Source: Pedobacter cryoconitis
Lineage (GTDB): Bacteria; Bacteroidota; Bacteroidia; Sphingobacteriales; Sphingobacteriaceae
Reading direction: 5' to 3'
Assembly (NCBI RefSeq): GCF_014207135.1
Contig: NZ_JACHCC010000007.1
Coordinates: 62,001 to 126,000, forward strand
DNA: 64,000 bases
The notes below the pieces were generated by a model, which worked only from the letters and a program-made list of their open reading frames with translations, did no database searches and had not been told where the DNA came from. The position numbers and the translations under genes were made by a program. Positions 31,405 through 41,400 of the stretch are shown piece after piece; position 1 is the stretch's first letter; each line of letters begins with the position of its first letter.

Positions 31405-31668
31405 TTAAGGTAATTGCTGAGTTATACTCTTGAAGCCGGTCATTGTGCACTGAACCTGGACAGGAACATAGCAGATTTCTACAGGCTTATACAAGGAATG
31501 AAAGTCGGAACGGCTGGCTTTGGGATAAAAACTAATTATAGTTTTCGTCAGGGCATTTTTTAGCTCTTTTTTGAATAAAGATTTATTCCAGGATTGAATC
31601 AGATCAATGCTCGTAACCGTATTGAAGATTCTTAAAAAAGAGAAAGGTTGAGTGTAGATTTGTTTCAT
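31405..31668 (-). CDS. small ORF heading cassette A (87 residues)
   Basis: Unknown function. The N-terminus MKQIYTQPFSF resembles the adhesin starts (MKLIYN, MKRLYT) and the small ORF of cassette B (MIKIYR). The C-termini of the two small ORFs share a loose pattern (Y..PQ...FK...Q). There is no clear signal peptide or membrane helix. Position suggests it is the first cistron of the adhesin transcript. It may be a small protein, a translated leader, or a decayed duplicate of the adhesin 5' end. Confidence 0.4.
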   Translation of the reverse strand: MKQIYTQPFSFLRIFNTVTSIDLIQSWNKSLFKKELKNALTKTIISFYPKASRSDFHSLYKPVEICYVPVQVQCTMTGFKSITQQLP

Positions 31669-31690
31669 ACTTTAAGAGCTTTAGATGCGT
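31653..31690 (-). repeat. leader/start-codon module, copy at small ORF A
   Basis: Minus strand: ACGCATCTAAAGCTCTTAAAG, broken here into ACGCAT + CTAAAG + CTCTTAAAG, then ATG AAA CAA ATC TAC. It aligns over about 38 bp with 31261-31297 and 49492-49528. Confidence 0.65.
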
Positions 31691-31879
31691 TATTAATCAG
31701 AATACTGAATGAGTAGAACACGAATTATTGATTTTGTACACAATACTCGTATTTAAAATGCAGGCAGATCTTGTTTAGTTTATAATTAGTTAATGATAGT
31801 TGTAGAAATAATTTGTCTAAAAAATACGTTAATAGATGTGTTTTTTATTGTCCAGAATTATATGCTATTAACTTCGATT

Positions 31880-31894
31880 TCAATAATTGTGCCG
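31880..31894 (-). promoter_or_regulatory. sigma-54-like -24/-12 element of cassette A
   Basis: The minus strand reads CGGCACAATTATTGA: GGCAC, 5 nt, TTG, the spacing of the RpoN consensus TGGCAC-N5-TTGC, but with GA instead of GC at -12. Cassette B has CGGCACAATTCTTGA at 49716-49730. The distance to the small-ORF start is 212 bp here and 210 bp there, although the sequences between have diverged widely. Confidence 0.55.
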
Positions 31895-32116
31895 CTAGCT
31901 GTCTGATAAACAGGTTAGTATGGTTTTCGGTGTGTGTGGCGCTTTAAAATGTGCGATTTTAGCAATGCTATTTCTATTTAGCTAACTAATAATCTTAGGT
32001 TATTCATTTTATACAGTTTGCGGGGAATTTGTTCCTGATTTAAAAAGTATCTTTAAGACTCTGTTTTTCTTCTGTTTAAAAGAACTTTTTTTATTAAAGT
32101 AGAACTAAATTCAGTA

Positions 32117-32161
32117 CAGCTGCCCAGGTTTTAATACCAATGTATTGCGGCGGCTGTTTTT
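32117..32161 (+). terminator. orphan terminator-like hairpin on the plus strand
   Basis: CAGCTGCC pairs with GGCGGCTG (one G-U), with an inner AATAC/GTATT stem, followed by TTTTT on the plus strand. No plus-strand gene precedes it. It may end a small RNA or be part of the tail of the cassette B transcript read on the other strand. Confidence 0.4.
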
Positions 32162-32218
32162 AAGTTAAATCTGGATTGATAAGAGATTATTTTCTTTGGA
32201 TAATGTTATTCAAACGGA

Positions 32219-32247
32219 AGCCCCGTAAACCAAAAGTTGACGGGGCT
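32219..32247 (-). terminator. terminator hairpin after OmpA-like copy B
   Basis: AGCCCCGT pairs with ACGGGGCT (8 bp) around a 13-nt loop, 28 bp after the OmpA copy B stop. The following T-run is poor (TCCGTTTG), so efficiency is uncertain and read-through into cassette A's leader is conceivable. Confidence 0.55.
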
Positions 32248-32275
32248 GAAAGAAATTTATAATAAGAGATTTATC

Positions 32276-34246
32276 TTATTGTCTGACTACTTTAAACTCA
32301 GTTCTGCGGTTTAACTGGTGCATGGCATCCGAACATTTGACCCCATTGCTACAGCCATTGAGCAACTGTGTTTCGCCATAACCTTTTCCGGTGATCCTGC
32401 TTTTGTCAATTCCTCTGGAAATGATATACTGCACGGCAGAATTGGCTCTTTTTTGTGATAACCACAGGTTGTACTGATCCTTACCTCTGCTGTCAGTGAA
32501 GGAGCTGAGTTCCACCCCGATGTTTTCATTGGTTTTCATGGTCGAGACCAGTTTATCCAGTTCCCTTGCGGCATCAGGTCTGATATTGGATTTGTCGAAA
32601 TCGTAATAAATATTGTTGATGACAATAGGTTTGTTTAAGACCAGTGTTTCCAGGAACAGATCCTTGTGTAGCACCGTGGAAGTGCTCAGGTTCATGGTTG
32701 TCAGCGAAGCTCCATCCGAGCTGTAACCAGGTTTTTCTGCTTTGAGGTTATAGTCTGCCTCCTGATCTAACCCAAATTTGTAGGTACCCCGGCTATCTGT
32801 TTGTGAGGTCAGTGTATTTCCTCCCTGTTTGTTCAGGGTGATGGTTGCCCCAGCAATTGGCTGATTAGTTTTGCGGTCATAGACAGTACCCTGAAGTTTG
32901 AAGTCGAGGATCATTTTGGCGGTAAAGCTATAAATATCATCACTACCCATTCCTCCCGGGCGGTTGGAAGCCATGAGTGCATTTCCTTTGAGGCTGAGGT
33001 TGAAAGCGAAATCATCCTGTGGTGAATTGACCGGGTATCCCAGGTTGACTGGTGTTCCCAGTCCGGTAGCTGTTTTACCAGCTTTATAAATATCAAGACC
33101 ACCCATCCCTACCAGTCCGTCACTGCTGAAATAGAAGTTACCCTGCTGATCGGTAAAAGGACTGCGTTCATTGCCAGTGGTGTTGAAAGCAGCCAGGTTC
33201 ACTGCATCTGCCCAGGTTCCATCTGCATTTTTGCTGCAGCTGTAGATATCTGTTCCACCTTTACCACCCGGCATGGAAGACACAAAGTAGAGTGTATTCC
33301 CATCAGGGGAGATGAAAGGATCACCCACTGACCATTCATTGACTTTATTGTATCTGAACGGGACTGGTTTGCTCCATCCGCCATTGGCGTCTTTGGTACT
33401 GCTGTATACTTCCAGGTTAATGGTTGCAGGTTGTCCTTTCTGGCGGATAATTTTTTTCGGTATTCTGGTGAGTGTAAAATAAATGGTATTGCCATCCGCA
33501 GTAAAAGTTGCCGCTCCAATATGGTAATTGGTCTGCGGGTTGATTGGGAAAAGCTTTAAGCTATCATCGGCTTCCTTTTTCTGATACAGGCGCAGGTACT
33601 GATTTCCTGTCCATCCATAATGATTGGGATCTGGTAATTTGGTTTGGCCGTCAAATTTAAGGAAAGGTTTGCGGGAGATTGTTCCGGCTTGTGCGGGTAG
33701 GTTTCTGTCAGAAGTGAATACAATACTTTGCTGATAGGCAACCGCTCCCCAGTCTGCGTCTGTACTGTTGAGCCCTTTTTCATTGACCAGGGTTACTGGT
33801 TTAGGGTTTGCTGTCCAGTAGGCTGCCGAATCACAGGAAGCGATCCAGATTTGCTGCTGCTGGCTGCTGGCTGGTTTTAAGCTTGCATATTTCTGGTACT
33901 GAATTTTAGCCTCCTGATATTTGGCATTGTTTTGTAAGGCCCTGGCATAATAGAGGGTGTTTTCAGGTGTACTTTCGGGCATGGCCGAGGCGATGGCATA
34001 CCAGGATTCTGCCTTTGGATAATTGTCTGTCAGGCGGTAGGTATCGGCCAGTCTTGTCGCGGCATGTAAGGTTTGTTTTTTCTGATAAGCCTTCTCGTAA
34101 AGGATGGCTGCCTGGTTGTAATTGTATAGTTCAAACTGCTGATCAGCCTGCTTCAGGATATACTGTGCCTTTGTTTTTATGGTAGTCAGGGACAGCAAAA
34201 AGGTTGCTGTGATGAGCCCTGTCTGTATTGATTTGATGCTGCTCAT
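32276..34246 (-). CDS. TPR/PD40/OmpA-like protein of adhesin cassette B
   Basis: 656 residues, same architecture as the cassette A copy: signal peptide, TPR helices, PD40 blades, carboxypeptidase-regulatory-like domain and C-terminal OmpA peptidoglycan-binding domain. Differences from copy A are scattered single substitutions (for example YLLS/IVLS in the signal, KPASSQ for KPGISPQ) and one missing residue near 140. The spacer to the sprF-like gene is 44 bp here against 34 bp in cassette A, from a 10-bp insertion. All key OmpA residues are kept, so both copies look functional. Confidence 0.9.
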   Translation of the reverse strand: MSSIKSIQTGLITATFLLSLTTIKTKAQYILKQADQQFELYNYNQAAILYEKAYQKKQTLHAATRLADTYRLTDNYPKAESWYAIASAMPESTPENTLYYARALQNNAKYQEAKIQYQKYASLKPASSQQQQIWIASCDSAAYWTANPKPVTLVNEKGLNSTDADWGAVAYQQSIVFTSDRNLPAQAGTISRKPFLKFDGQTKLPDPNHYGWTGNQYLRLYQKKEADDSLKLFPINPQTNYHIGAATFTADGNTIYFTLTRIPKKIIRQKGQPATINLEVYSSTKDANGGWSKPVPFRYNKVNEWSVGDPFISPDGNTLYFVSSMPGGKGGTDIYSCSKNADGTWADAVNLAAFNTTGNERSPFTDQQGNFYFSSDGLVGMGGLDIYKAGKTATGLGTPVNLGYPVNSPQDDFAFNLSLKGNALMASNRPGGMGSDDIYSFTAKMILDFKLQGTVYDRKTNQPIAGATITLNKQGGNTLTSQTDSRGTYKFGLDQEADYNLKAEKPGYSSDGASLTTMNLSTSTVLHKDLFLETLVLNKPIVINNIYYDFDKSNIRPDAARELDKLVSTMKTNENIGVELSSFTDSRGKDQYNLWLSQKRANSAVQYIISRGIDKSRITGKGYGETQLLNGCSNGVKCSDAMHQLNRRTEFKVVRQ

Positions 34247-34290
34247 GGATGGGAAGCGTTAGAATATAAATGATAAAATTATAGCTGCAA

Positions 34291-35268
34291 TTAGAAGTAC
34301 CTAGGTGATTTCATTCTGGTATTTTTGGTATTGAAATAATAACCGATTGATATTTCATGAGTACCGCTGCTGTATCCCTGCAAAGGCCCGATGGAGATGT
34401 CATAGGCATAGCCAATGCGGAGTGTTTTGGTTGGGAATACTTCTATGGCAGCCACCGCGGAGTTACGGTTACTGAGGTCTCTTTGGAGATAGTCTTTGTT
34501 GTAGAGTTTAACCCCTGTGCGGTAAGAACCCCCGATCCATATCCTGTCCATGAACAGGACAAAAGCATTGATGTCCAGACTGGTCGGGCCAGCGCGGTCA
34601 TCCTTTAACAGGAAAGACGGCTTCAATAAGATGTCCTGTCCCAGTGGGATGAGTGTACCCGCGGTTAAATAATAATGCGGTTTGGGTTGAGGAATAAAAG
34701 CGTAGCGATCTACATTGATATATTGGGCGATGAGGTTATCGGCAGAGAATCCTGCATAATAGCGGTCATCGGAATAATATACACCGACCCTGGCATCGGG
34801 CAGTATAGTACTTTGGGTGCCTGTTGGCTGATCAACCTCAGGATCATTAGGGTGTAACATGGAACCGTCTATGCCGAGTTGTTCCATTCCGATCCCTACC
34901 CCGAAGGCAAGTCTTGAACTTCCCGAAGCGTTCATTCTCAGGCGATAGGCATAATTGGCATAAGCGGCCAGGTTACTCTGGGCGCCGAGTTTATCGGCCG
35001 AGACCTGGAGGGCTAGTCCGACATTACCATCATTAGCTGTCGCATCTACAGCGAGAGAGAAGGTTGTTGGAGCCCCTTTAATCCCAGTCCACTGGCTGCG
35101 GTAAAAACTATGGAGGTTCAATTGCTCTTTATATCCTGCATAGGCAGGATTGATATAGATGCCGTTGAACATATACTGGCTGAACTGCGCGTCTTGTTGT
35201 GCTTTGACCACCTCTGAAGGAAGTAGCAGGGTGAAAACCAACACTATTAATAACAAGCTTCTTTTCAT
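34291..35268 (-). CDS. PorP/SprF-family T9SS outer-membrane protein, cassette B
   Basis: 325 residues from the ATG at 35266-35268, with the same alternative upstream start (35301) as its twin. I can find only two amino-acid differences from the cassette A protein (MLHPNDPEVDQ against MLNPNDPEIDQ). Such near-identity between paralogues points to a recent duplication or ongoing gene conversion. Expected role: outer-membrane partner that lets the type B sorting-domain adhesin pass the T9SS and attach to the surface. Confidence 0.92.
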   Translation of the reverse strand: MKRSLLLIVLVFTLLLPSEVVKAQQDAQFSQYMFNGIYINPAYAGYKEQLNLHSFYRSQWTGIKGAPTTFSLAVDATANDGNVGLALQVSADKLGAQSNLAAYANYAYRLRMNASGSSRLAFGVGIGMEQLGIDGSMLHPNDPEVDQPTGTQSTILPDARVGVYYSDDRYYAGFSADNLIAQYINVDRYAFIPQPKPHYYLTAGTLIPLGQDILLKPSFLLKDDRAGPTSLDINAFVLFMDRIWIGGSYRTGVKLYNKDYLQRDLSNRNSAVAAIEVFPTKTLRIGYAYDISIGPLQGYSSGTHEISIGYYFNTKNTRMKSPRYF

Positions 35269-35348
35269 ACGGGTAAATTTAATTCTGTTTCGACTCTTCA
35301 ATCTGATTGTGTTTTTCGGTAGTATTTATTCTTTGTTTCCTTTCATGG

Positions 35349-35398
35349 AATCTGTATGGACCTGTTCAATTGGCTAACTGAACAGTTCCATACAGATT
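35349..35398 (-). other. 20-bp hairpin between adhesin B and the sprF-like gene
   Basis: AATCTGTATGGA-C-CTGTTCA pairs with TGAACAG-T-TCCATACAGATT: 19 of 20 positions pair, around a 10-nt loop. No T-run follows in the direction of transcription. It lies 9 bp after the adhesin stop. The stem is unrelated in sequence to the hairpin in the equivalent spacer of cassette A. Confidence 0.7.
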
Positions 35399-35406
35399 TC
35401 ATTTAT

Positions 35407-38400
35407 TTATTTTTTGAAGGCTCTGATCAATGTGATATAACCTTTGAAGATCTGCCAGTCACCATTTGATCCTTTGGCTTTGACTTTCAGCAGGTAGTAA
35501 TAAGTACCTTCATTAAGTCCTTCGCCTGTCCAGGTGTTTTGGTAATTGCGCTGTCTGTAGACTTCATTACCCCAACGGTTGACAATGATTAATTCATTAT
35601 CACCGTACTGGTTGAGCCCTCTGATTTCAAAGGTGTCATTGATTCCGTCCCCGTTTGGTGTGATCAGGTTCGGGATCTTGATTTCAAAGAAGCTGACGGT
35701 AATAGCAACATTGGCAACATTGGTCAGGTAACCATAGATATCCTTCACCTGGTAAGTGAAATTGTCAGGTCCGGTATATCCAGGATCCGGCGTATAAGTA
35801 ATGGTTCCATCACTGTTGACTATCACTTTACCATGTGCAGGCTGAGTGATGACTACAACCGTTGCCTTATCAAAGCTTGAAGATCCCGGATTATCATTGG
35901 TCAGTACATCTACACGAACCGAAGTATTGGCATTGGTCTGTGCCTGGTCATCATTGGCAACCGGTGATTTGGTGACCACAATGACTGTCGGGTTATTGTT
36001 GTTCGCTGCTGTTCCTGAGGTGGCAGTCACGACTGCTCCCGAAGGGGTGATGGCTTTGGCAATGGCGGTATTGGTTACCGTTCCGGCATCTTTATCTGCC
36101 TGAGTTAAGGTATACAGCTGCGTGATTGAAGCTGTAGCTCCTGGTAGAAGTCCTCCACCAACATCGATGGTTCTGTTGACTATACCCAGTTTGGCATCAC
36201 TGAAAGTGACAGGGTTCAGGGTGACATTGCCCAGATTTTGTACTGTAAAGGTATATGTGATCTGGTTTCCGCTGAATACCCCTGTTTTAACCAGTGACAG
36301 GCCTCCTGAAGGCGTGATGGCTACGACCGTAGGTGTATCATTGGTGGCATCGGTACCAGAAATGTCTGTTGCCGTAGCTCCGCCAGCAGCTGTTGCTTTC
36401 ACATTGGCAGTATTGGTTACATTTCCGGCATTTTTATCTGCCTGAGTTAAGGTGTACACCTGGGTTGTAGTTACCGAAGCACCTGGTGCAAGACCAGTAC
36501 CCACATTCACCGGCAGGTTTGTTAGCCCCAGTTTGGCATCATTGAGCAGAACAGTTGTGAAAGTCACATTGCCAGTATTCTGCACGACAAAAGTATAGGT
36601 AATGCTATTGTTGTCGGTACTGATGACCCCGGTTTTAACGAGTGTTACCGCTGGTTTTGGAGTCAGTACAATCACCGTTGCATCATCAGGGGTAGGGGTA
36701 TTCGGATCATCAGATTTCGGTTTATCAACCGGATTACCTGAAGGGTCAGTACCTTTTGCACTGGCCTGGTTGCTGAATTTACCTCCATCTACATCGGCTT
36801 GTGTTAAAGTATGTTTGGCAGTGACTGTGCTACTTGCTCCCGGAGCGAGTGTGACAATGTTTGCCGGGCTGATACTACCTGCATCCGCTCCCGGATCTGC
36901 GACCACGATATTACTCAAGGTGACGTTTCCGGTATTGGTGGCAACAATGGTGTAAGTAATCACATCCCCTGCTTTAGAACCGGTGTTGTTGGCTACTTTA
37001 GTCAGGGTCATGGCCGGGGTTCCTGGTGTTATCGTAATGGTGAAAGTCTGAGGAGCTGACTGATCTACTCCACCATTGGCTGTTCCACCATTATCTTTCA
37101 GGATGACTGTTACAGTTACTGTTCCGGTTGCTCCAAAAGCAGGAGTATAGGTCAGTGTACCATCCGGAGCAATTGCTGGTTGGGTAGTGAAGAGTGCATT
37201 ATTGGCATTGGTAACGATGAAGTTAACCAGTTGACTGGATTCATTGGCTGGTCCCGGACTGATTGCAGTTGCCCATTCCGGAATGGTTTGTGCACCTGCG
37301 TATTGTAGTACAGTCTGATCTGCCCCTTTGACAAATGATGGTGCATCATTGACAGGAGTCACACTTAATGTTAGGGTACTGTTTGCAGATCCACCTTTAC
37401 CATCAATTACGGTATAAGTGATGACTGGAACAGGACCATTGTAGTCCTGAGCAGGTGCAAAGATATAACCACCGTCACTGTTCAGGGTGATGGTTCCTAC
37501 TCCTGCAATCAGTACCGGGCTACCTGGTGTCTGGTCACCTGTGATACCAGCTATGGTAAACTTGCTCACAGACAATACATCGTGATCGACATCGGTGTCA
37601 TTGGCTAAAACACCATTAGCCGCAGTCACAGTTAAAGTCTGATCTTCCAATAAAGTATTGGTATCAGGATTAGCAACCGGATCACTGTTGACCACAGATA
37701 CTGTTGCAATCGCAGTATTATTCGTTAAGAACGGATCTGTTTCATTACCCGATACCACTGCTGTGGTCTGGTAAGGTCCACCGACAATCAGCGTAGCCTG
37801 GATGGTTAAGGTGGTTGTACCACCATTAGCCAGGTTACCAATGGTCCATAATCCCGAAGCCGGATCATAAGTGCCTGCTGTGGCAGACTGACTGGTGATC
37901 TGGTAACCGGCTGGCAACAGGTCAGTTACTTTAACCCCAGTGGCATTACTAGGCCCATTGTTTTTCACCTGAACGGTAAAGGTCACTGGCTGTCCGACTT
38001 TTTGTAAAGCCTGGTTAACGGTATTAGTTACACTCAGGTCAGTGACTGCCTCTACCGTTGTATTAACCGGTGGAGTTGTTTGTGGTACTGTACCAGGTTC
38101 TGCCGGGGTCACAGTTGCTGTATTCTGAATAGCAGCAGTTGCACCCGCAGGTAAAGAACCCGTAACCACAATGGTGATGGTATTGGCATTTCCAGCTGGA
38201 ATATTTGCCGTTACACTCACATTGTTGCTGCTTCCAGTGGCTCCGCTGGTCACAGTGGCTGCACCAGCTGCAGTGGCAGTCCAGCTGACCCCAGTGAGTC
38301 CTGCAGGTACTGCATCTGTAATGACAGCCGCGATGGCATCACTGGTACTGGTGTTAACTGTGGTAATGATATATTGAACTGTTGTTCCTGCTGTAGCGTT

Positions 38401-41400
38401 AGCAGGACCAGATTTGGTAATGTTGAGGATTGGTACCCTGCTGACAGTGGTAGTCACTGAAGAACTCACCGGCGTTACTCCCGCTTCCGCAGGCGTTGCT
38501 GTAGCCGTATTGGTGATGCTGGTGTTGAGGTTTGCAGGGACTACAGCGCTGACATTGATGGTAATGACATTCGCAGCTCCAGCCGGTATATTTCCTGTTA
38601 AGGCGATATTGCTGGTGGTACCCGATGTGGTTCCGCTCAGGGTTGCTGCACCTGAGGTTGTTGCCGTCCAGTTGATACCAGTCAGCTGGGCAGGGATGAC
38701 ATCGGAGATGGCCAGTCCTATGGCATCACCTGTACCCTGGTTATTGACCGTAATCAGGTAATTGATGGCCGCACCAGCCACTACATTGGCCGGACCAGTT
38801 TTCACGATATTGATCACTGGTTTTCTGCTGACTACAGTGATTACCGGTGCAGATGTAGTTGGTGTACTTCCTGTTTCGGTAGGGGTTACAGTAGCGGTAT
38901 TGGTCAGTGTACCATTAAATGCAGGGTTGACTGTTCCTTTGACCTGAATGATCAGCGCATCTCCTGGAGCAGTCGTTAAATTGGCAGTTGTTGCTATGGT
39001 ATTTGAATTACCCGAGCTGGCGCCAGTAAGTACCGCGTTTCCAGTGGTCGAAGCTGTCCATTGTACATTGATAATGTCAGCCTGTACCAGATCGGAGATG
39101 GCTGCATTGAGTGCCGTACTTGGACCGCTGTTGATGACCGTGATCTGGTAATCAATTTCCTGCCCGGCCAATAGTGTTGCCGGACCAGATTTGGTAATCG
39201 AGAGATTGACCACCGGTTTAACCACAGTACTTACTGTCGAGGTCACCGGGGTGATTCCAGGTTCAGAAGGAGTGGCTACCGCCTGATTGGTCAGGGTGTT
39301 ATTGAAAGTAGGGTCAATGGTGCCAGTAATGGTAACGGTGATGGCCGCACCTACCGGAACATTGACATTGGCAGTGACCTGGTTTCTTGTTCCTGTAGCT
39401 CCGGAATTGACCACTGCGGCACCTGTTGCTGTTGTTGTCCAGGTTACATTTTGTACAGCTGCAGGAACCAGATCGGAGATGGCTGTATTTACCGCATCCG
39501 AAGGTCCAGCATTGCTGAGGTTCAGTGTATAAGTGATCTGTTGACCGCTGGCGGCAGTAGCCGGACCAGATTTAACCAGTACCAGTCCAGGAGTTCTGGT
39601 CAGGGTGGTGGTTACTTGGTTGGAGACTACTGGCGGGTTACCAGGCTCAGTTGGCGTTACGGTAGCCGTATTGACCAGATCGGCAGTTGCAGAAGAAGGG
39701 ATGGTACCAGTAATGGTAATGAGTACCCTTGCATTGACTGCCCCTGGGATATTGGCTACGACATTGAGTGCGTTACCAGTTCCGGTCGCACCAGTTGTTA
39801 TGGCCGCCCCGTTTTGTGCACTGGCTGTCCAGCTTACATTTTGCAGGATGGCAGGGATCGCATCGGTGATGGCCGCTGCAGTCGCATTACTTGGACCTGC
39901 ATTGGTTACTTCCAGTGTATAAGTAATTGGCAGACCAGGGCTGGTTGAAGCCGGTCCCGATTTACGGATACTTAATGCAGTCTGTTGAGTGACTACAGTA
40001 ACCACAGCTGGTGAAGTAATGACTGGATTAGCACCGATCTGAGCAGTAGCTGTATTGGTTATAGAACCTGCAAATCCCGGATCAATTGTTCCTTTAATAT
40101 CAATTGATACTACATTTCCTGCACCTTGAGGAATATTTGCAATAATTGCCGGGTTCCCTGTTCCTGTTGTCAGGTTTACAGTTGCACCGCCTGTTATTGT
40201 GGCTGTCCAGTTCACATTTTGTAGCTGTACAGGGACAACATCTGCGATATTAACCGCTGTTGCATCACTCGGTCCGTTATTCGTTACCTGGATTACATAA
40301 TGTACCTGTTCACCGGCATATGCAGTATTAGGACCGCTTTTTGAAACATTTAAGCTTGGGTTGTTTACAATTGAGGTTGTTACAGCCGAAGTATTATTGG
40401 CTAAGTTATAATCTGTCAATCCAGCGGTAGTCAGGTTAACGGTTGCTGTATTTGTAATATTCCCAGCTACAGTAGAAGATGGGATAGTTCCATTGACAGT
40501 GATTAAGATATAGTTACCAGTGCCAGCGGCGATACTGCCAGTAGTAGCAATAGTACCATTAGTACCCGTTGTGTTACCAGTCACAGTCGCAGTACCGGAA
40601 GTTGTAGCTGTCCATTTGTTTACTACAACAGCAGCCGGTACATTATCCTGTATAGATAAACTCGATACATCATTAGGTCCGTTATTGAATACTTTCAAGG
40701 TATAGGTGATATTTTCACCTGCAGCTATGGTTGCCGGACCCTGTTTTTCGATACGCAGATCTGTCGATTTATTAATAGAGGTTGTCACAGAACTACTATT
40801 GGTTGTTCCGGACGTAACATTCACCGTGTTGGTAAATTGTGTATGTCCTTTGTCAACGACAATGCCATTTACAGTGACTTCAATCGTATTGGCAGGGCCA
40901 TTCAAAATATCACCTGATGTAGAAATTGTTCCGGTATTTCCAGAACCGGCACCAGTAATAGTTGCGCCGCCTATGGCTACAGCTGTCCAGCTGGTTACCT
41001 GTACATCTTCAGGTACATTATCAGTAATTAAGGCATTGGTGATATCACCTGTTCCTGCATTACTTACTATGATTTTGTAAGTAATCGGGTCTCCGATATT
41101 TGCAGTTGCCGGACCTGATTTGGATACTCTGAAGTTTGGTGTGTTATTAATGTTTGTAGTAACTGTAGAGGTGTTGTTTGCTGTTTCCGGGTCAGGGACA
41201 ACCGTACTTGTGATCGTTGCCGTATTAGAAAAAGCGGTGCCATCAGTTAAAGCCGGGCTTGCTGTTCCAGTTACGACAACCTGTACCATACCTGCTCCTG
41301 ATGGAACGTCTGCTGTCAGACTTACATTTCCGGTTCCCGAAGCAGTAGAAATAACAGCTCCACCCGAGGCCGTTGCTGTCCAGCTCGGATCTAAGATCTG

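Larger units (their letters stand above)
31669..32275. other. 607-bp intergenic region and leader of cassette A
   Basis: AT-rich, no convincing gene on either strand. It carries the leader module, a sigma-54-like element at 31880-31894, a plus-oriented terminator-like hairpin at 32117-32161 and the hairpin after OmpA copy B. I found no TAnnTTTG box on the minus strand here, which fits use of another sigma factor. Parts of the 212-nt leader align loosely with the cassette B leader. Confidence 0.55.
32276..39990 (-). repeat. near-identical duplicated block, copy B
   Basis: Partner of 14096-22125. It encodes the OmpA-like gene, the PorP/SprF-like gene and the adhesin B C-terminal third. It has one DUF7507-like unit where copy A has two. 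Confidence 0.85.
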
